Part shown: piece after piece, positions 33,979 through 42,800 of the stretch
How the letters are laid out: the number at the start of each line of letters is the position of its first letter
Numbering within the stretch: position 1 is the stretch's first letter
Made by a program: the position numbers and the translations under genes
NCBI GenBank assembly: GCA_026397965.1
Contig: JAPLTU010000039.1
Coordinates: forward strand, 100,991-164,990
DNA length: 64,000 nt
From: Verrucomicrobiota bacterium
GTDB taxonomy: Bacteria; Verrucomicrobiota; Verrucomicrobiia; Opitutales; UBA953
Direction: 5' to 3'
The notes under the pieces: generated by a model
Seen by the model: only the letters and a program-made list of their open reading frames with translations
What the model was told of the DNA's origin: nothing
Databases searched by the model: none

Positions 33979-33995
33979 CTTAATCCAAGGTTAAG
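33979..33995 (-). promoter_or_regulatory. PmrA/QseB-like response-regulator box
   Basis: CTTAAT-CCAAG-GTTAAG (written on the plus strand) places two TTAA half-sites exactly 11 bp apart, one helical turn. This is the layout bound by PmrA/QseB-type OmpR regulators. It stands just upstream of the response regulator, so phosphorylated regulator probably controls its own operon. Confidence 0.5.
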
Positions 33996-33997
33996 AA

Positions 33998-35245
33998 TCA
34001 CGCCTCGCCGCGGATGAAATGCCCGCGGGAGATTCCCGAATAGACGCCAGTCAATAACGCGCAAGCTCCGCAGACCCAGAACACCTGACCGGGAGTAAGG
34101 TTTAAGGTCTGGAAAGAGACCCACTGCACCCCGGAGGCGGCTAGGATGCCGATGAAGCTCAAGACATTGGCGGCCCCTTGGACGGCGCCTTTGTCTTCCG
34201 GCGCCGGGCGATGCTGGAGCACGGCGGCGATCGGCACGATGAAGAGCCCGGCCGCGAAACCCAAGCCGACCAGACAGAGGACAAAAGTGATGAAATCGAC
34301 CCCGGTCATCCCCATCGGGATGGAGCAAAGCGCCAGACCGACGGCACCGACCGGCACGAGCCGGTATTCGATGCGGCCGCGGGAGGCGTAGCCGGCGGCG
34401 ACACTGCCGAAGCCGATGCCTAGGGCGAGGGCGAGGTTGAGGTAGGCGTTCTTGGAAGTGCTGAGATGCAGCACGTCCTGGGCGTAAATCATGAGGTTCA
34501 TCTGCACTAGGGCGGCTACGAAGAAGAAGCCGGCATTGCCCCAGTTGGCCCGCCAGAGGTCACGGTCCATCCGCATGAGCCTCAGGCGGGCCCAGAGATC
34601 GGTCACGGGGTTGATGCGCGGGGCACAGGCCGGATTGGCCGCCGGCACAGGCGTAATGCCGCGACTACAGATCCAGCCGAACCCGGCGAGCGCAGCGAGG
34701 AGGAGACCAGAGAGCTCCTGCTGGCCGACGAAGGCTTCCGCCAGGAAGCCAGATGCGGCAATGCCGAAGATGATGCCGAGGAACGTGAGCAGTTCGAAGA
34801 TTCCGTTGCCCCACGAGAGTCGATCATGCGGCAGCAGCTCCGGCAAGATTCCATACTTCGAAGGGGCGAAGACGGCGCTGTGGCAGCCCATCAGGAAGAT
34901 GGCCGCGAGCTGGAGCCACTCGGTCTCGAAAGCCAAGGCCACCGCCGCAAACAACATGATACCTACCTCGGCCTGCTTCACCGCACCCATCACCGCGGCC
35001 TTGCTGAACCGGTCTGCCAGCCAACCGCCGAGCATGGAGAAGAGGATGAACGGAGCGGCGAATAGTCCGCCCGCAAGCGCAACGTAGGTATTGCGCTGCT
35101 CGACGGGCATCGCGCTGCCGATGACCAGCAAGATGACAAGGTTCTTGAGTGCGTTGTCACTGAAGGCAGTCTGGAACTGGGTCGCCATCAGGCTCCAGAA
35201 ACCACGTTGCCAGCCAGTTGCCGTAGAGGCAGGGGTTTCGCGCAT
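33998..35245 (-). CDS. LplT-like MFS transporter
   Basis: A 415-residue major-facilitator protein with about 12 helices. The N-terminal GFWSLMATQFQTAFSDNALKNLVI and GGWLADRFSKAAVM motifs match LplT, the inner-membrane lysophospholipid flippase, where DNA and DR motifs are conserved. In many bacteria LplT is fused or linked to an acyltransferase (Aas/PlsC); here it stands alone. Related MFS proteins of Verrucomicrobiota are annotated only as MFS transporters, so the substrate is an inference. Confidence 0.78.
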   Translation of the reverse strand: MRETPASTATGWQRGFWSLMATQFQTAFSDNALKNLVILLVIGSAMPVEQRNTYVALAGGLFAAPFILFSMLGGWLADRFSKAAVMGAVKQAEVGIMLFAAVALAFETEWLQLAAIFLMGCHSAVFAPSKYGILPELLPHDRLSWGNGIFELLTFLGIIFGIAASGFLAEAFVGQQELSGLLLAALAGFGWICSRGITPVPAANPACAPRINPVTDLWARLRLMRMDRDLWRANWGNAGFFFVAALVQMNLMIYAQDVLHLSTSKNAYLNLALALGIGFGSVAAGYASRGRIEYRLVPVGAVGLALCSIPMGMTGVDFITFVLCLVGLGFAAGLFIVPIAAVLQHRPAPEDKGAVQGAANVLSFIGILAASGVQWVSFQTLNLTPGQVFWVCGACALLTGVYSGISRGHFIRGEA

Positions 35246-35300
35246 ATTCCATCACAGGAGCGACCGGTCTCGTTTACAAACCTATTGAAGGCCCACGGAT

Positions 35301-36179
35301 TTAATTCCGTAGCGCCGCGAAGAGCTCGACCGCTGATTCGGCCTTATTGAGAATATATACATGATAACCCGGCGCACCACGGGCAAGCAGGCCTCGCACC
35401 TGACGGACCGCCCACGAAACGCCAACTTTTCGCTGAGCCTCCTCATCGGGACCACAGGCCTCCAGTTCGCCAATCAGAGCCGCCGGAATGCGCGCCTTGC
35501 AAAAACCGCAGAACGTGCGGGCCTGCTTCAACGAGAGTACCGGCATGATGCCCGGCAGAATCGGCACCGACACGCCGGCGGCCCGTGCCCGATTCACAAA
35601 ACGGAAATAATCTTCGTTATCCAAGAAGAGCTGCGTGGTGACAAAATCCGCTCCGGCCGAGACCTTGCCGGCCAAAAAACGCACGTCCGACAAGTCGTCC
35701 ACCGCATCTGGGTGCCTTTCAGGAAAGCCGGCGACGCCGACCGCGAAGCGACCCGGGTGAATTTCACGAATCAGGCGGACAAGCTCATGGGCGTGCGCGA
35801 AGCCTTGCGGGTGCGGCGTGAAATCTTTTTGGCCCTTCGGCGGATCGCCGCGTAAAGCCAAGATGCCAGAAAATCCAGCTTCCGCATACTGTTTGATGAT
35901 CGCGACCAGTTCCGCCCGCGTGTGCCCGACGCAAGTAAGATGGCCAATTAGCGGAAGCCCCAACTTCACCAATTCGGCCCCGTAAGCTAACGTCGTCGAA
36001 CGCGACGTGCCACCTGCCCCGTAAGTGATCGAGGCGAAATCGATGCCCAGCGGTTGCAACGTCCGGGCGGTCTCCAAAAGCTTTGCCCCACCCGCCTCAT
36101 CCTTGGGCGGAAAAAATTCCACCGAGACGGTCGGACGTACAGGGTGACGGAGCGCTTGAATGAGACCCGAGTTTATCAT
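35301..36179 (-). CDS. metF: Methylenetetrahydrofolate reductase
   Basis: The FAD enzyme reduces 5,10-methylene-THF to 5-methyl-THF for methionine synthesis. The 292-residue TIM barrel is of normal bacterial size, with VSVEFFPPKDE (the catalytic glutamate), ASITYGAGGTSR, HLTCVGHTRAEL, ILALRGDPP and FVTTQLFLDN. The start ATG lies right after an AT-rich region containing an inverted repeat. The gene is not linked to metE or metH here. Confidence 0.95.
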   Translation of the reverse strand: MINSGLIQALRHPVRPTVSVEFFPPKDEAGGAKLLETARTLQPLGIDFASITYGAGGTSRSTTLAYGAELVKLGLPLIGHLTCVGHTRAELVAIIKQYAEAGFSGILALRGDPPKGQKDFTPHPQGFAHAHELVRLIREIHPGRFAVGVAGFPERHPDAVDDLSDVRFLAGKVSAGADFVTTQLFLDNEDYFRFVNRARAAGVSVPILPGIMPVLSLKQARTFCGFCKARIPAALIGELEACGPDEEAQRKVGVSWAVRQVRGLLARGAPGYHVYILNKAESAVELFAALRN

Positions 36180-36183
36180 TTAT

Positions 36184-36203
36184 ATATCTTCTTATCCAGA
36201 TAT
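36184..36203 (-). promoter_or_regulatory. Inverted repeat upstream of metF
   Basis: ATATCT (36184-36189) and AGATAT (36198-36203) flank 8 bp within an unusually AT-rich stretch directly upstream of metF. It is a candidate operator for control by methionine or SAM status, but it does not match the MetJ or MetR boxes I know. Confidence 0.35.
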
Positions 36204-36235
36204 GATGATATTAGTCAAGGCCTAGCCTTGGCCGC

Positions 36236-36646
36236 CTAGCCTGCCCTCGGCCCGTCATGGGGGGCATTGGCGGGCAAATCATCCGGTAAAGCCAGATGGT
36301 AAACCATCACCATCCAACACAGCATGACGGGGTAGATCAGCACGATGAAGCCGAAGGAGCCGAAGATGCCCAGGATGATTCCGGTGCCGACGGACAGGAC
36401 TTTGAAAACCACGAGAAGACAGACCGGGATGATGACGCAGATGATTGCGGCCACGTAGCCGATCGAGGTGGTCCCGGAATAGAATCCCGCTGACTTCGCC
36501 AAATCCATCCCGCAGGACACGCAGGCCTTGTTCAAGCGGAACCACGAAGCCAGCAAACCGCGTTGGCCGCAATTCGGACAACAGCAGAGGGCCCCGCGCA
36601 TCATGATATCGGCCCGCGTGACCTTTGGGTTCGGATTGGATTCCAT
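36236..36646 (-). CDS. DUF983 membrane protein
   Basis: A protein of 136 residues with two zinc-type cysteine knuckles near the N-terminus (CPNCG and CVSCGMD) followed by two strong hydrophobic helices, matching the DUF983 family. Function of the family is unknown, although members occur near cytochrome oxidase genes in other bacteria. The frame opens 6 codons earlier, but the ATG at 36646 (MESNPNPKV) is the better start. It is about 45 bp downstream of the NagX-like gene on the same strand. Confidence 0.82.
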   Translation of the reverse strand: MESNPNPKVTRADIMMRGALCCCPNCGQRGLLASWFRLNKACVSCGMDLAKSAGFYSGTTSIGYVAAIICVIIPVCLLVVFKVLSVGTGIILGIFGSFGFIVLIYPVMLCWMVMVYHLALPDDLPANAPHDGPRAG

Positions 36647-36691
36647 CACTCTAGACTTACGCAAAGGACCAAAGGGTCAAGGGCGCGGCGC

Positions 36692-37813
36692 TTAGACCCG
36701 CAGGAAGATCTTCTGGCGACGAAGGAACCAGAGGAAGGTCCATTCGACGGCGAAAAACCCGAGCGCAAGCACCAGCACCGACCAACGCTCCGGGAGCGCC
36801 TTGGCTAATCCACCAAAAACGGCCTGCGCGGTATATTCAAATTTGATGAACTTGCTCGCCATATAGATCAGCACTGAATTCATCCCGACGACCGCAAAGA
36901 AATCACCGAAGCGGCGGCAGCCCAACACGTCGATAGTCCAATAGAAGAGGCCCAGCAACAAAGCCGACCAGCCTCCCGTCCAAAGCACAAAGGAACTCGT
37001 CCAAAGGTTCTTATTAATCGGGAACGCGAAATCCCAAAGCCCCCCGAGGAGCAATAAGACCAAACCGGCGGCGGCAAGCCCCACGGCCTTACGGGAGCCA
37101 GAGACTTCGCCTTCTGGACGTCGTAGCCAAAGGCCGGCGAGAATGCCGAGGAGCGCATTACCGATTGCGGGGATAATTCCGAGCAAACCCTCTGGATCGT
37201 GGGTCGTGCGATGTAACTTTCCTGGCAGGAATAATCGGTCAAAGTAACTCGTGAAGTTTCCTTCAAGCGTGAAGTCGCCACCCTTGAAGTTAGGCGCATG
37301 CGCGAAACTGAGCAAAGCCCAATAGGCCAACAACACCCCGGCCAGCCAAACCCAGAGCCGCCGTGGGGTCGTGAAATTAAAAGCAAAGATTAACTGTGCG
37401 AACATGCCCGCCAGACCAATGCGGGCCAGCACGCTGCCGAAGCGCATATTCTCATAACCCTTCCACTGCAGACCATTGTTATAGATGATGCCCAACAGCA
37501 CGAGGATCGCGCCGCGCTGGATGATCTTCCGGCAGACTTCGCCCCGCGCGCCTTCCGTCAGGCGACGCGTCAATGAAAACGGCGTAGAAACGCCGGCCAA
37601 GAAAAGGAATAACGGAAAAATCAGGTCTTCGAAATGAAAGCCATGCCATGCCACATGCTCCAACTGCTCGTTCACCACCGAAAGCCAGCCCAGAGATTTG
37701 AACTGCATTAATGCCAGAATGATTCCATGCCCGCCGATGATCCAGAAAAGGTCAAAGCCGCGGAGGGCATCGAGAGACAAAAGACGTTCGGGCTTAGGAG
37801 GAGGGGCATCCAT
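36692..37813 (-). CDS. NagX/HGSNAT-like acyltransferase (DUF5009)
   Basis: A 373-residue multi-helix membrane protein. The N-terminal RLLSLDALRGFDLFWIIGG and HFEDLIFPLFLFLAGVSTPFS blocks are diagnostic of the heparan-alpha-glucosaminide N-acetyltransferase/NagX family (COG4299). Family members acetylate glucosamine-containing sugars across membranes in eukaryotes; in bacteria they are thought to act in amino-sugar uptake or modification. A polysaccharide-degrading life style would fit. Direct function is not proven. Confidence 0.85.
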   Translation of the reverse strand: MDAPPPKPERLLSLDALRGFDLFWIIGGHGIILALMQFKSLGWLSVVNEQLEHVAWHGFHFEDLIFPLFLFLAGVSTPFSLTRRLTEGARGEVCRKIIQRGAILVLLGIIYNNGLQWKGYENMRFGSVLARIGLAGMFAQLIFAFNFTTPRRLWVWLAGVLLAYWALLSFAHAPNFKGGDFTLEGNFTSYFDRLFLPGKLHRTTHDPEGLLGIIPAIGNALLGILAGLWLRRPEGEVSGSRKAVGLAAAGLVLLLLGGLWDFAFPINKNLWTSSFVLWTGGWSALLLGLFYWTIDVLGCRRFGDFFAVVGMNSVLIYMASKFIKFEYTAQAVFGGLAKALPERWSVLVLALGFFAVEWTFLWFLRRQKIFLRV

Positions 37814-37870
37814 GGGGGTTATATTTTTCTATACCTCGCCCCCCAGAGGTCTACCCGGAAAACGCAGTCA

Positions 37871-37946
37871 GGGGGCACGTTGGCAAGGTGACACGGGGCA
37901 AGGAATTAACACCCGTGCCCACTTGCCCACGTGCCACCCTGCCCCC
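37871..37946. repeat. Imperfect REP-like inverted repeat
   Basis: A GC-rich left arm (GGGGGCACGT...GGCAAGGTGACACGGG) is mirrored by an imperfect right arm (CCCGTGCCCACTTGCC...CACCCTGCCCCC) around AAGGAATTAACA. Each arm contains short GGCA-G-TG steps, giving a partly tandem look. It sits in the argS/NagX spacer. It could be a transcript terminator or a member of a dispersed repeat family. Confidence 0.55.
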
Positions 37947-37947
37947 T

Positions 37948-37962
37948 CGCCGCTTTGCGGCG
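37948..37962 (-). terminator. Short hairpin after argS
   Basis: CGCCGC-TTT-GCGGCG lies directly against the argS stop on the minus strand. It has no U-tract, so alone it is a weak terminator, but with the repeat next to it, it may define the argS 3' end. Confidence 0.35.
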
Positions 37963-37963
37963 C

Positions 37964-39742
37964 TTACATGCGCTCCACGGGCTCGATGCCCAGCAGCCGT
38001 AACCCGACTTCCAAAATAGCGGTGGTACGGGAGCAAAGCATCAGACGACGGGCCTTCACCGCCGGTTCATCCACGATGACACTATCGGCCGCATAAAACG
38101 CGCCGTACGCCGCCGCTAACTCATGGAGGTAAGTACAAAGATGATGCGGGCGCAGGTCCTCTAAGGCTGAATCCAAAGCCGCGGTGAAGCCCAGCAGCTT
38201 GCGCGCAAGGGCGATTTCCGTTGGCGTTTCCGGGTCGGTCGCGCCCTCTTCGCCTTGTCCGACGGCTAGTCCGCTCTTCCGGAAAATCGAACGCACCCGG
38301 ACCACGGCGTACATCAGGTAAGGCGCCGTGTTACCCTCGAAGGCCAGAAGTTTTTCCCACGAGAAGGTGTAATCCATCGTGCGGCTCGAGGAAAGATCCG
38401 CATAACGTAGAGCGGCCACCCCGATGGCCTTCGCGATCGAACGATGCTCGGCCTCCGGAAGATCTGGGTTCTTTTTCTTCACTTCCTGATAGGCCCGTTC
38501 GGTGGCCTCATCGATCAGTGCCTGAAGTCGCACCGGATCGCCCGACTTGGTCTTAATGGCCTTACCATCTTCGCCGAGGATAGTGCCGAACCAGACGTGT
38601 CGCAGGCGAGGCAGGCGACGCTTTGAAGCCTTGAACCATTTAGCTCCGGTCACGAACAGCTGATGAAAATGATCCTGCTGACGGCCGTCGGTCACATAGA
38701 TGATCTCGTCGGCCTTGAAATGCTCGAGTCGATAAAGTAACGTCGCCAAGTCCGTGGAAGCGTAGTTCGAAGAACCGTCTCGCTTGCGAATGATGAACGG
38801 CATCTTGGTCTCGGCGTGTCGCGAGAACCGCGGCTCCTCGTCGTGCCAGGCGACCAAGGCGCCTTCGCTTTCCTCGGCGAGACCGTATTGCTGCAACTCG
38901 GCATAGACCTGATCGACCTTATCACGATAAAAAGATTCCCCGAGGATGACGTCTGATTTTAAATCGAATTGGTCGTAAATGCGCTGACAGGCCGCATTGG
39001 AAACTTCGACGATTTCCTTCCACAGGGCGGTGTTCGCGGCGTCGCCAGCCTGAAGCTTTGCGAGCTCGGCGCGGGCTGCATCCATGAGTGCAGGGTCGGC
39101 CTTGGTGGCGGCGCTGCCCTCCTTGTAAAGGCGCTCGAGGTCTTCGAGGGCGTGAGGACTCTTGGCGTCCAGCTGGAAGCCCGCGCGGCGGATCGCGAGG
39201 ATCAGGATGCCGAAGTTCGTACCCCAGTCGCCGATATGATTATCGCGCACGAGATCGGCACCGCAGAATTCGACCAGACGTGCGACCGCTTCGCCGATGA
39301 CGATCGGCCGCAGATGGCCAACGTGCATCTGCTTCGCGGTGTTCGGCGAAGGATAATCGATGACGACTTTGCGGCCGCCCATCAGACGGGCCGCGCCGGC
39401 GCGCCATTTCGATTCATCGCGATACTCCCGCAGCCAGGAACCTAAGGCGACGGGCGTGAGTTTGAAATTAATGAATCCAGGGCCAGCGATTTCGACCTGA
39501 ATCAGTTTTTCGTCGACTCCCCCTTCAGTGCGGAGCGATTCGAGCAAAGCGCTCGCTAGAGCCCGCGGATTCGCTTTGGCTTTTTTTGCCGCCGCCAAGA
39601 CGCCATTGGCTTGGAAGTCTGCGTGGCGGGGATCCGAGGACTTCAGCTCCGGATCGAAATCGGCTTCGAAACCAGGGACGGAAGTGGCGGCCTTGCGCAG
39701 CAGAGCATCGATTTCGCGGGCAGGGTTGAACCAGACAGACAT
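37964..39742 (-). CDS. argS: Arginyl-tRNA synthetase
   Basis: A 592-residue class I synthetase. The N-terminal Add1 domain recognises the tRNA D-loop; the HIGH motif is HVGH in SPNTAKQMHVGHLRPIVIG; the C-terminal DALR anticodon domain ends in the conserved GIEPVERM. Length is typical for bacterial ArgRS. No unusual feature. It follows the large PVC cytochrome gene on the same strand with a 65-bp gap. Confidence 0.96.
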   Translation of the reverse strand: MSVWFNPAREIDALLRKAATSVPGFEADFDPELKSSDPRHADFQANGVLAAAKKAKANPRALASALLESLRTEGGVDEKLIQVEIAGPGFINFKLTPVALGSWLREYRDESKWRAGAARLMGGRKVVIDYPSPNTAKQMHVGHLRPIVIGEAVARLVEFCGADLVRDNHIGDWGTNFGILILAIRRAGFQLDAKSPHALEDLERLYKEGSAATKADPALMDAARAELAKLQAGDAANTALWKEIVEVSNAACQRIYDQFDLKSDVILGESFYRDKVDQVYAELQQYGLAEESEGALVAWHDEEPRFSRHAETKMPFIIRKRDGSSNYASTDLATLLYRLEHFKADEIIYVTDGRQQDHFHQLFVTGAKWFKASKRRLPRLRHVWFGTILGEDGKAIKTKSGDPVRLQALIDEATERAYQEVKKKNPDLPEAEHRSIAKAIGVAALRYADLSSSRTMDYTFSWEKLLAFEGNTAPYLMYAVVRVRSIFRKSGLAVGQGEEGATDPETPTEIALARKLLGFTAALDSALEDLRPHHLCTYLHELAAAYGAFYAADSVIVDEPAVKARRLMLCSRTTAILEVGLRLLGIEPVERM

Positions 39743-39807
39743 GACTTAAGCCGTAAGCCCCTAAGCCCCCTCGGCAAGCGAAGAAGGCGCAAGGACTCGG
39801 GACGGGC

Positions 39808-42800
39808 TTATTTCAGCGTCTTGAGGTAGGTGAAGAGGTCCGTCACCTGCTCGTCCGTGAAGCCGTCCAGCAGGCCTTCCGGCATAATCGAGCGGCGCAA
39901 ATACTTGGTGGCCGACACTTCGGCCTTCGGAATGCGACGATCGGCGCCGCCGGGCTGACGGAGCACGTAGGCCGTCGCATCCTCGGAAACGTAGAACGCT
40001 TCGACGACTTCACCGGCCTTGAGTTTGACCTGAAAGATGCGGTATGCGGCTTCGATAGCGGCGTTGGGGTCGACGATATTGCGGATCACGCCTTCCATAC
40101 CCATCGCGCCAGCGCCGGACAGATTCGGGCCGATGAGTCCGCCCTGCCCGTTGATCATGTGGCAGGCCTGGCAAAGCGCGACGACGGCCTTGCCCTTGCC
40201 GACATCTCCGCTTTTCTGCGCCAGCGTGAAGTAATGAGCAGTCTTGGTCTCCAACGCCGCAAACTGCGCAGCGTTCAGTAACGGCGGCGAATCTGTCGAG
40301 CGTACGACCTTCGCCCCGGTGCCGAGCTTACCCCACGCGGCATCACCCTTCGCCGAAGCGAAGACGAGTGACTTCGGCAGAGGTTCGCCGGCGAAGGTAC
40401 GCGTCATATTCGCGCGGACTTCCGCCGGCTTACGCTCGACGTTCCAAACGCGGTATTCGGCGAAGGCGCCCAGCGTTCCGCCCTTGGGCGTCGACCAACC
40501 GATAGTGAGGCCGGGCAGATTATGCGGCACGGAGATCTTCGAGGTACCCGTGAGTTCTCCATCCTGATAAATGCGCAGGATACCGGCGGCATCGCGAGAG
40601 AACGCGACGTGCGTCCAAATATCGGGTGAGATTGGTTTGGCGGATACGACCGCATCGCGGATCGTACCACCGAAATAGGCGCGGAAGATTCCTCCGGCGA
40701 AATTGAGGTCCAGCACGCCAGGCGCGCCAAGGATGCTGTCGTTATTGTCGATCTTTCCGTCCAGACGGACCCAGGTCTCGATGGTGAAAGGACCCTTGAG
40801 CGAGATATTGGCATTGGCTACGGCGTCGTTCGAACCATCCAGTGCCAAGACGCTACGGAAGACGCCACCGAGTTGGGCGGACACGATCACGAGTTCGGGG
40901 CTGTCACCCAAGGCAATGGCGAGCTTCTCGGCGACCGGGATCTCGATGTCGGCGACGGCGATGGACTTGTCGGCCAAGCCGGTGGCGATAGCCTTGGCTC
41001 CGGCCTTAGTACCACTGATACCGTCAAGTACGAGCTTGCGATCGTTCACGGCCAAGGTCGGGTAGAGCTTCATCGCCAAGACGGAAGCCTGCGGAGAACG
41101 AGAGACGACTAAGGCGCGCAGGGCTAGATTCGAGATTTCTACCGGCGATGTGCCGACAAGCGCGGCGATAGCCTCGGGCTTAGTCGTACGCAGTTGCTGA
41201 AGTCCGATCAGAGCATCGCGACGAGAATCCTCGCGGGCGACCATGGCGAGCAGATTGTCCTCGAGCGCAAGGAGCTGGAATCCGCCGATGAGCTGGGCGG
41301 CCAAAGCACGCTCAGCGGCACCCTGCTTGAGCATGGCCTGCGCGGCCTCGGCGACGACCGGGCCGACCTTGGCGGGATCGAGATCGGTGCGGGTGACAAG
41401 CAGGAGCTCCACAACGCGATTACGCACCGCCGCATTGGCCAGGAGTTTGCGCAGCACGGCGACGCTCGCGGACTGATCCAACGTCTTGGCGACGGCGAAG
41501 AGCTCGTCTGGTCCAGGAGCGCGGTTCAGCTGACCGACCAGTTCGGCAATGAGAGGTGCGCCGACCTTCGGGTCGAGCGCAAGCGCAGCGAACATGCGTC
41601 CTTCGGCGGGTAGCGACTTGGCTTCCGGCGAAGCCAGGAATGTCGCGACGGCCTCGGGCTGACGCTCGAGATACATGCGGATAAGGAAACGTTCGAAGTC
41701 GCGCTCATAGGCGACGCCGACCTTGATCGGCTTGCCGCGACGGTCCGGGGCGTTGGGAGCGTCGAGAGAAGGACCAGCAAAACGCATCAAGGCGCCGAGG
41801 GCGGCAGGAGACTTAACCGAGGCCTCGCCGAGTGTCTTGATCGCGGCGGCGCGAACTTCCGCGTCAGGGTCGGCCGCAAGAGCGACGAGTGCATCGAGAT
41901 GAGAAGCCCACGCCCCGAAATGGCGTAGCGCGTTCACGGCCTCGCGACGAACATTTCGATTCGAATCGGCCAAGAGACGCACCGCCAAAGGTCCGATCTT
42001 GTGGCCGTGCTCGGACAGGACCCAGAGAGCCTGGATGCGGCGAGCGGACGAAGCCGAGGCGTCTTCGGCGATGGCCAAGAGCGCGGCGGATGTCGCTTCC
42101 TCGTGACCCCGGTCGGCTAGCGTCTGCCAGGCGAGATGGGCGTCGGCGGTAATCTTAGAACCGAGGCGAGTGATGAGCTCGGCAGAGGAAAGCTTGGTAT
42201 AATCCGGTACCACCTGAGGAACGAAGCCCTTCGGTTTGATGCGCCAGATGCGACCCGACTGCTTGTCGCGGTCGGGGTGATTACGGGCGACTTCGTTGTG
42301 GCTGATGATCTTGTTGTACCAGTCGACCACGTACAGGCAGCCGTCCGGACCCATCGTCATCGCGATCGGGCGAAAGAACGGGTCCTCGCAGGTGACGAAG
42401 TCATCGAGGTGCTCGAGACGATAGCCGGAGCCTTCACGCTGCTGGCGGAGCGCGTTGACCTTCGAGGTGATCGGATTGGCGACATACATCACGCCGTCGA
42501 AGCCTTTCGGCCACACGCCGACATCAGAGAGCGCGAGGCCGCTCAAGCCCGTGCCGCCCATCTTGAAATCAGGGGCTTGGATCGGGAAAGGCGGCTGATA
42601 GGATTTCGCCAGACGATCCGCACAGCCGGGATAAAATGCATACTCGTGGAATGGCATCACGGGGTAGCCAAAATCGTTGGCCTCCTGGATGAACACTTCC
42701 CCTTCGCCCGTCAGGACGAGACCCCAGATATTGCAGGGGCCGACGCTGGTAGGCTCAAAGAAGCTGCCGTCCGGACGGAAACGCGCCATGCGGGTACTAG

